From assembly GCF_017168255.1 (NCBI RefSeq), contig NZ_JABFAP010000001.1, positions 1,454,640 through 1,518,639 of the forward strand: DNA of 64,000 bases, given 5' to 3'. Under the pieces are notes generated by a model, which did no database searches, was not told the DNA's origin, and was given only the letters and a program-made list of their open reading frames with translations. This DNA is from Agrococcus sp. KRD186. Its GTDB lineage: Bacteria; Actinomycetota; Actinomycetes; Actinomycetales; Microbacteriaceae. Numbering within the stretch: position 1 is the first letter of the stretch; every line of letters starts with the position of its first letter. Position numbers and translations under genes: made by a program. This document shows positions 58,843-64,000 of the stretch, one piece after another.

Positions 58843-59770
58843 CACCGTGATCGAGGTCGGACCATGGTGGGCGGTCGTTGGCGCCCTACTGCTCGCGGCA
58901 CTGGTGTTCGCAGCGGTGACCTTCGACGGGATGCTTGCTGCAAGGGCGCAGGGCGGATCTCCAGCAGCAGCGCTCCGCTGGCCCGCAGCGGAAACGGCAC
59001 GCCTGCTCCGGCAGCGCCGACGGACCACCGTGGCAGCGGACTCGCTGCTGTGGCGCATCGGCGGCGGCGGAATGCTCGTCGCGGCACTGCTGAAGATCAC
59101 CGTCGTCCCGTTCGGCGAGTGGACGCTGTTCGACTTCGAGGCGGGACTGGTCTGGTTCAACGCGATGGATGTGCTGGTCTGGGCCTTCGTCTGGCTCGTC
59201 GGTTGGGGCGGCAATTCGGCGCACGCGCTCGTGGGCGGCTACCGCTTCCTCGCACTCGCCGTGGCGTACGAGCTGCCGCTGATGTTCGCGCTCATCGCCC
59301 CGGCGATCGCCGCCGAGAGCCTGAATGTGGGCACGATCGTGGCAGCGCAGTCGGAGCTCTGGTTCATCGTGTGGATGCCGGTGGCGTTCGTGATCTACTC
59401 GGTCGGTGTGGTCGCGTTCTCCGTGTGGGGCCCGTTCGGCTCGTCGCTCGGATCCGACATCGCCGGCGGGGTCGCCGCCGAGCTGTCGGGCGTGGACCGG
59501 CTCGTCTTCTTCGCCGGCCGCTATGGCGTGCTCGTCGCGGGCGCGGCATTCGCGGTGCCACTGTTCCTGGGCGGAGGCTCGGGCGCGTTCCTGCCGGAGT
59601 GGTCCTGGTCGCTGCTGAAGACCGTGCTGGTGCTCGCCGCCTTCGTCTGGATCCGGCGCAAGATCCCGCTGATGCGACCCGAGAAGTTCATGGAAGTCGG
59701 CTGGATGCTGCTCATTCCAGCGGGGATGCTGCAGGACCTACTGGTCGCAATGGTGGTGGTGAACCGATGA
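58835..59770 (+). CDS. nuoH: NADH-quinone oxidoreductase subunit H-like protein
   Basis: A 311-aa membrane protein with about eight helices. The C-terminal half is recognisably NuoH: AAELSGVDRLVFFAGRYGVL, VPLFLGGGSGAFLPEWSWSL, LKTVLVLAAFVWIRRKIPLM and FMEVGWMLLIPAGML. The N-terminal quinone-loop motif of standard NuoH is missing or strongly altered. The ATG at 58835 overlaps the fusion-gene stop by 8 bp. This subunit normally forms the quinone site with NuoB and NuoD; here those partners are degenerate. Confidence 0.85.
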   Translation: MTDTVIEVGPWWAVVGALLLAALVFAAVTFDGMLAARAQGGSPAAALRWPAAETARLLRQRRRTTVAADSLLWRIGGGGMLVAALLKITVVPFGEWTLFDFEAGLVWFNAMDVLVWAFVWLVGWGGNSAHALVGGYRFLALAVAYELPLMFALIAPAIAAESLNVGTIVAAQSELWFIVWMPVAFVIYSVGVVAFSVWGPFGSSLGSDIAGGVAAELSGVDRLVFFAGRYGVLVAGAAFAVPLFLGGGSGAFLPEWSWSLLKTVLVLAAFVWIRRKIPLMRPEKFMEVGWMLLIPAGMLQDLLVAMVVVNR

Positions 59771-60336
59771 CCCTGATCGGCGACGTGATGTTCTGGGCGC
59801 TGGGCGTGATAGCCGTGCTCTCCGGCGTCGCGGTGTTCTGGGTGAACTCCATGGCGCGGGCCACCTACGCACTCGCCATATCGTTCGTGGCGGTCGGCCT
59901 GCATCTGCTGCTGCTCGACCAGGCATATCTGGGCGTCATCACCATCCTGATGATGGTCATGGAGATGGCGGTCATGGCCGTCTACATGATCATGTTCATG
60001 GGGATGAACCCGGCGCTCATGCCGATGAGCATGGTGCACGACAAGCGGCTCTCGCTCGTCATCGCGCTCGTCACGTTCGCGCTGCTCGCCGCCGGCATCC
60101 TGCTGACACCGTGGCCCGCGGGCAGCCCGGCGCCGACCGAGGGCGTCACCATGGCGCTCGGCGAGGCGCTCATGGAGTCGAAGATGCTGGCCATGATCGT
60201 GCTGAGCCCGGTGATGGTGGCGACGATCATCGCCGGCGTGAGCCTCAGTCTGCACCGCGGTCGCTACGACCGCTACGGCGACGACCTCAAACGGCCGAAG
60301 GCCGACGATCCGCAGCCGGGCGGTGTGGGCCGATGA
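59767..60336 (+). CDS. nuoJ: NADH-quinone oxidoreductase subunit J-like protein, Met-rich
   Basis: A 189-aa membrane protein with five helices. The family order is kept: MFWALGVIAVLSGVAVFWVN, NSMARATYALAISFVAVGLH, LLLLDQAYLGVITILMMVME, then two later helices. Helix 3 and the loop after it have twelve methionines in 28 residues (MMVMEMAVMAVYMIMFMGMN and on to PALMPMSM), far above normal NuoJ. The tail is charged and disordered. ATGA overlap with nuoH. Confidence 0.88.
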   Translation: MTLIGDVMFWALGVIAVLSGVAVFWVNSMARATYALAISFVAVGLHLLLLDQAYLGVITILMMVMEMAVMAVYMIMFMGMNPALMPMSMVHDKRLSLVIALVTFALLAAGILLTPWPAGSPAPTEGVTMALGEALMESKMLAMIVLSPVMVATIIAGVSLSLHRGRYDRYGDDLKRPKADDPQPGGVGR

Positions 60337-60635
60337 CCCTGGAGATGGTGCTCCTGATCGCGGCCGCGCTGTTCAGCGTGGGCCTGTACGGGGCGATCTC
60401 GCAGCAGGTCGTGGTGATGGTGATGATGGGCCTGGAGCTGATGCTCAACGGTGTCATCCTCGCCGCGGGCGCGTTCTGGTGGTTCCTCTCGCCCGAGCCG
60501 ACCGGTCAGGTGCTGCTGCTCGTCATCATCGCCGCGATGACGATCGAGATGGCCATGGGCTTCGCGCTGGCGACGCTCGTGCATCGTGTGCGTGGCAGCG
60601 ACATGACCGACACAGCGTCGGAGCTGAAGCAGTGA
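60333..60635 (+). CDS. nuoK: NADH-quinone oxidoreductase subunit K
   Basis: A 100-aa, three-helix membrane protein. SVGLYGAISQQVVVMVMMGL, ELMLNGVILAAGAFWWF contains the conserved glutamate in helix 2, and LLLVIIAAMTIEMAMGFALA the second in helix 3; both take part in proton transfer. The start overlaps the nuoJ stop (ATGA). Length is normal. Confidence 0.93.
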   Translation: MTLEMVLLIAAALFSVGLYGAISQQVVVMVMMGLELMLNGVILAAGAFWWFLSPEPTGQVLLLVIIAAMTIEMAMGFALATLVHRVRGSDMTDTASELKQ

Positions 60636-60654
60636 GCCGGCTCGGGGTCGAGCG

Positions 60655-62577
60655 ATGAGCGCGACGGCCGCACTCTGGCTACTGGTGCTGCTGCCTGCGA
60701 TCGCCGGTGCGCTGCTGTGCCTCCTGCCACGGGCGGAGCGCGTGGCAGGAGTCGTCGCGGTCGGTGTCGCCGCTGTCAGCCTCGTCCTCGCCGTCGTGGT
60801 CGCGGTCGCCCAGCCGACCGCCGCCGTGCCGTTCATCGCCGGCGCCGGATTCGATCTGCGCGTAGATGGGCTCTCCGCGATCTTGCTGCCGACGGTCGCC
60901 GCGGTGACGCTGTTGGTGCTGATCTTCGCTGCTGGTGACATCCGGGAGGGACGCCCTCGGTTCTACGGCCTGATGCTGATCTTCGCCGCCGCGGCGCTGC
61001 TCACCGCCGTCGCCGGGAACCTCGTCACGCTGCTGTTCGCCTGGGAGATCATGGGAGCCACCTCCTATGCGCTGATCGGGTTCTGGTGGCGCGACGGCCA
61101 CCGGTTGGCAAGCGGCACCACAGCGTTCATCACCACCCGCGCCGGGGATCTCGGGCTCTACGCGGCGGCGGGTGCTGCGCTCGGCGGGGGCGCTGGCCTC
61201 GGACTCGCCGCGCTTCCGGACGCGACGGCAGGCTGGCGGGACGTCGTGGCCGCCGGCATCCTCGTCGCGGCGCTCGGCAAGGCGGCGCAGCTGCCCTTCT
61301 CGTTCTGGCTCTCCCGAGCCATGGATGGCCCGAGTCCGGTCAGCGCGCTGCTGCACTCCGCGGCAATGGTGGCTATGGGCGGCTATCTCCTGCTCCGCGC
61401 CGCGCCGCTGCTCGAATCGACCGGTTGGGCTGACACGGCTGCGGCATGGATCGGTGCCGCAACCGCGCTGCTGCTGGGCGCGGTCGCCGTGGCACAGCGG
61501 GATGTGAAGCAGCTGCTCGCCGCCTCCACCGCGGCACAGCTGGGGTTCGTCGTGCTTGCCGCTGGCCTCAGCGCGCAGGGCGCCGGTGTCGCGCACCTGG
61601 TCGCGCACGCCTCGACCAAGGCTGCGCTGTTCATCGCCGCCGGCGCCTGGCTGACCGCGCTCGGCACACGACGCCTCTCCAGCCTGGCCGGTGCCGCGCG
61701 GCGCTGGCGCGTGCTCGGTGTGTCCGCGAGCATCGCGGCCCTCGCCCTTGCGGGCATCCCACCCCTGTCGCTCTGGGCGACGAAGGATGCCGTGCTCACC
61801 GCAGCGCTCGAGGAGTCGCTGTGGCTCTACATCGTCGGCCTCGCTGCCTCCGCGCTGTCGGCCGTCTACGCCGGCAAGCTGATCGTCGCGATCTGGCGGA
61901 GACCCGACGCGCAGACCGCGACGCACTACGACGAGGACGAGCGAGGGACCCGCCATGTCGGCGCACTCGAATCGGCCCCTGTCGCGGTGCTCGCAGCCGG
62001 CGCGGCGGTGCTCGGCATGCTCGCGCTCCCGCCGCTCAGTGGCGCGGTCGCGCAGGCGATCGGTCAGGAGCCTGCTGCGCCGGGCGTCTGGGAGCTGGTC
62101 GCCTCAGGGGCCATCGCCCTGGTGCTGGTGCTCGCTGCGACGCGGTGGCGGCCCCCCGAGCCGCGCTGGGCCGCCGACTGGCTGGGACTCGAGCTGGCCG
62201 CGGATCGGCTCCTGGTACGGCCCACGTTGCGACTCGCGGACCGCCTCGCGCGTGTCGACGACGCCGGCATCGACGCGGCCGCGGATGGCGCGGCGACGGC
62301 ATCGCTGGCGATCGCGCGCAGGGCAGCCTCCCTCGATGACGCCGGGATCGATGCGGCAGCCGACGGCGCGGCGGCTGCGTCGCTGGCGATCGCGCGCGGT
62401 GCGGCTTCGTTCGACGATCGGGGGGTCGACCGCTCGGTCGACGGGTTCGCCCGACGCATCTGGCGCGCAGGTCGCGACAGCGCACGTGCGCAGAACGGCC
62501 AACTGCACCACTACTACGCGCAAGCGGTCGCTCTGCTCAGCGTTGCAGTCGTGCTCCTCCTCGTGATCGAAAGGTGA
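60655..62577 (+). CDS. nuoL: NADH-quinone oxidoreductase subunit L
   Basis: A 640-aa antiporter-like subunit with about 15 helices. Key proton-path residues are present: Glu in LLFAWEIMGATSYALIGFWW, Lys in ALGKAAQLPFSFWLSRAMDG, PSPVSALLHSAAMVAMGGYL, and AQRDVKQLLAASTAAQLGF and VAHASTKAALFIAAGAW. The C-terminal stretch before the last helix contains a tandem repeat of 26 residues (DDAGIDAAADGA type), in the region that in normal NuoL forms the long lateral helix. ATG 60655. Confidence 0.93.
   Translation: MSATAALWLLVLLPAIAGALLCLLPRAERVAGVVAVGVAAVSLVLAVVVAVAQPTAAVPFIAGAGFDLRVDGLSAILLPTVAAVTLLVLIFAAGDIREGRPRFYGLMLIFAAAALLTAVAGNLVTLLFAWEIMGATSYALIGFWWRDGHRLASGTTAFITTRAGDLGLYAAAGAALGGGAGLGLAALPDATAGWRDVVAAGILVAALGKAAQLPFSFWLSRAMDGPSPVSALLHSAAMVAMGGYLLLRAAPLLESTGWADTAAAWIGAATALLLGAVAVAQRDVKQLLAASTAAQLGFVVLAAGLSAQGAGVAHLVAHASTKAALFIAAGAWLTALGTRRLSSLAGAARRWRVLGVSASIAALALAGIPPLSLWATKDAVLTAALEESLWLYIVGLAASALSAVYAGKLIVAIWRRPDAQTATHYDEDERGTRHVGALESAPVAVLAAGAAVLGMLALPPLSGAVAQAIGQEPAAPGVWELVASGAIALVLVLAATRWRPPEPRWAADWLGLELAADRLLVRPTLRLADRLARVDDAGIDAAADGAATASLAIARRAASLDDAGIDAAADGAAAASLAIARGAASFDDRGVDRSVDGFARRIWRAGRDSARAQNGQLHHYYAQAVALLSVAVVLLLVIER
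62257..62457 (+). repeat. 78-bp coding tandem repeat in nuoL
   Basis: Two full 26-codon units (62257-62334, 62335-62412) and a partial, more diverged third (62413-62457). The units encode DDAGIDAAADGAAxASLAIA then RxAAS. The DNA copies differ at third positions, so this is older than the MDHS array. Confidence 0.85.
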
Positions 62578-62580
62578 CCC

Positions 62581-64000
62581 ATGCTGAGTGCCATCGTCTT
62601 CCTGCCGCTCGTCGCCGCGCTGCTGCTCGCCGTGCCGGCCATCCCGGATCGCGTCGCACGCTGGATCTGGGTAGCGGTTGCGGCAGTGGATCTCGCGCTG
62701 GTCGCCGTGGTCTGGGCGAACTTCGAGGAGCCGCCGGAGGGCCAGCTCGCGTTCGAGGAGCGCCTGGCGTGGATCCCGGGCGTCGGCGCCAGCTACCACA
62801 TCGGCGTGGACGGTCTGTCCCTGCCGCTCGTCGGGATGACGGCGATCGTCTTCCTCGCGTGCGCCATCTATGCGCTGCGGGACGACGACCGCCCGCGCAT
62901 CCAGGCGGCACTGTTCCTCTTCCTGCAGAGCGTCAGCCTCGGCGTGTTCGTCGCTGCCGACCTGATCCTCTTCTTCGTCTTCTTCGACCTCTCGATCGTC
63001 GGCATGTACTTCGTCATCGCCGGCTGGGGTCACGGAGCCACTGCCGGGCGCTCCGCGCTGAAGTTCTTCCTCTACACCTTCCTCGGGTCGCTCGCACTGC
63101 TGCTGGGCTTCATCGGACTGTACGTCTCTGCCGACACGCCGACGTTCGACATGGTCGAGCTCGTCGAGATGATGCCGCTGCAGGGCGAGCCGGTGATCGG
63201 CGGGGCGGTGCTCGCGGCCATCCTGATCGGACTGGCCGTCAAGACCCCCACCGTTCCCTTCCACACCTGGCTCCCGCCAGCCCACACCGATGCGCCCGCC
63301 ATCGGGTCCGCGGTGCTCGCAGGGGTGCTGCTGAAGATGGGCACCTACGGCTTCGTGCGCATCGCGATGCCGATGCTCCCGGAAGCGTGGCAGGACTGGG
63401 CGTGGCCCATCATCATCGTCGGCGTGGTCTCGGTGCTGTACGGCGCTCTCGTCGCACTCGCTCAGCGGGACGTCAAGCGCATGGTCGCCTACACATCCGT
63501 CAACCACATGGGCTACGTCGTGCTCGCGGTCGGCGTGGCCGGCCTCGTGGGCAGCGGCACGGACGATGCCCGGCGCCTGGCGATCGTCGGGGCGGAGACG
63601 CAGATGGTGAGTCACGGACTGATCACCGCGGCGCTCTTCCTGCTCGTCGGCGTGCTGCGCGATCGAGCGGGCACCTACGAGCTCTCGGCATACGGAGGCC
63701 TCGCGGGTCCTGCACCGAGGCTCACCACCCTGTTCGCGATCGGCGCGTTCGCGTCGCTCGGGCTCCCAGCCTTCTCCGGCTTCATCGCCGAGTTCCAGAT
63801 CTTCGCAGGTGCCGTCGGCACCGCCCCGATCACCGCCGTGGCGCTGCTCGGCATCCTGCTCACCGCCGCGATGTTCCTGCGGGCCGTGCAGCGCCTCTTC
63901 GCCGGCGAGACGCGCGGCGGTTCGATCGGGTTCCGCGACCTGTCGGCGACCGAGCTGTGGTCGGCGGGACCCCTGCTGGCGCTCTCGCTCCTCATCGGTG
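62581..64000 (+). CDS. nuoM: NADH-quinone oxidoreductase subunit M (cut by window end)
   Basis: The first 473 codons of a NuoM-type antiporter subunit; no stop inside the window. GVDGLSLPLVGMTAIVFLAC, the lysine in GLAVKTPTVPFHTWLPPAHT, DAPAIGSAVLAGVLLKMGTY, LAQRDVKRMVAYTSVNHMGY and SHGLITAALFLLVGVL are all standard. The helix-5 carboxylate, glutamate in E. coli NuoM (E144), is aspartate here (D136, in FFVFFDLSIVGMYF). It starts 3 bp after nuoL with AAAGG upstream. nuoN would be expected next. Confidence 0.93.
   Translation, partial: MLSAIVFLPLVAALLLAVPAIPDRVARWIWVAVAAVDLALVAVVWANFEEPPEGQLAFEERLAWIPGVGASYHIGVDGLSLPLVGMTAIVFLACAIYALRDDDRPRIQAALFLFLQSVSLGVFVAADLILFFVFFDLSIVGMYFVIAGWGHGATAGRSALKFFLYTFLGSLALLLGFIGLYVSADTPTFDMVELVEMMPLQGEPVIGGAVLAAILIGLAVKTPTVPFHTWLPPAHTDAPAIGSAVLAGVLLKMGTYGFVRIAMPMLPEAWQDWAWPIIIVGVVSVLYGALVALAQRDVKRMVAYTSVNHMGYVVLAVGVAGLVGSGTDDARRLAIVGAETQMVSHGLITAALFLLVGVLRDRAGTYELSAYGGLAGPAPRLTTLFAIGAFASLGLPAFSGFIAEFQIFAGAVGTAPITAVALLGILLTAAMFLRAVQRLFAGETRGGSIGFRDLSATELWSAGPLLALSLLIG

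Overview
The window is a high-GC actinobacterial chromosome segment. Heavy use of GGATGC/GCATCC in coding sequence, GTG starts, many 4-nt overlaps (ATGA/GTGA) and the gene repertoire point to Microbacteriaceae; an Agrococcus-like relative is my guess and is inference only.

1-7.2 kb is an immunity-type neighbourhood: a 1163-aa protein that looks like several immunity modules in a row, a SUFU-like protein and a SMI1/KNR4-like protein, with an intact IS1182-type element between the last two (4-bp CTAG duplication). 7.2-11.1 kb holds small housekeeping or accessory genes (DksA/TraR-type zinc finger, ArfB-type hydrolase, DUF1801) among decaying ones: an SseB-like gene, a small membrane protein, an AraC/GyrI-like regulator with a frameshift plus a stop, and a 25-codon scrap of a VOC gene. 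11.2-15.0 kb has an alanine dehydrogenase/PNT-family enzyme and a UvrA-like protein. An IS256-type element at 15.3-16.8 kb cuts the start of a small gene.

16.86-18.36 kb is a 1.5-kb islet: a three-gene overlapping operon (higB-higA-alpha/beta hydrolase) inserted at the 3' end of ychF. The displaced original last ten codons of ychF survive on the far side as a direct repeat. A second islet has the same layout at 33.36-34.65 kb: a DUF559/AbiEi-type gene flanked by inverted REP-like motifs sits at the 3' end of mdh, and the displaced mdh 3' end (40 bp, 39 identical) lies beyond it.

19.4-24.9 kb carries stress-type proteins (tandem paralogous disordered proteins, acylphosphatase, PRC-barrel), an amino-acid dehydrogenase and a PadR-hydrolase pair. 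24.9-31.2 kb is a tightly packed minus-strand operon leuC-leuD-murA-plsC-gpsA-ddl-DUF488. corA and mdh follow on the plus strand. 34.7-44.2 kb has a zinc-ribbon protein, an aromatic-ring FAD hydroxylase, tRNA-Glu(CUC), a DAG-kinase-family lipid kinase, an MBL-fold protein, an IclR regulator between two TauE/SafE transporters, and a RimK-RimB-AstE-like cluster with an RCK_C domain fused to RimK.

44.2-56.8 kb is aromatic catabolism. A single polypeptide joins cytochrome P450, an adrenodoxin-reductase-type flavoprotein and a C-terminal flavodoxin, divergent from a LysR regulator. A homoprotocatechuate meta-cleavage operon follows (FAH-RraA fusion, GntR regulator, hpaE, hpaD, hpaH, hpaI) with a divergent MHS-type transporter; the shared control region carries ATCGTATACGAT-type palindromes.

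56.9-64 kb is a stripped-down complex-I-like operon: nuoA, a NuoB/NuoD-like fusion without visible Fe-S cysteines, then nuoH, J, K, L and M (M runs off the window). The fusion protein contains about 190 residues of perfect MDHSGMDHST repeats, a metal-ligand-rich array. NuoJ has a strikingly Met-rich membrane segment. This operon, the P450 fusion and the two 3'-end islets are the main candidates for undescribed biology.
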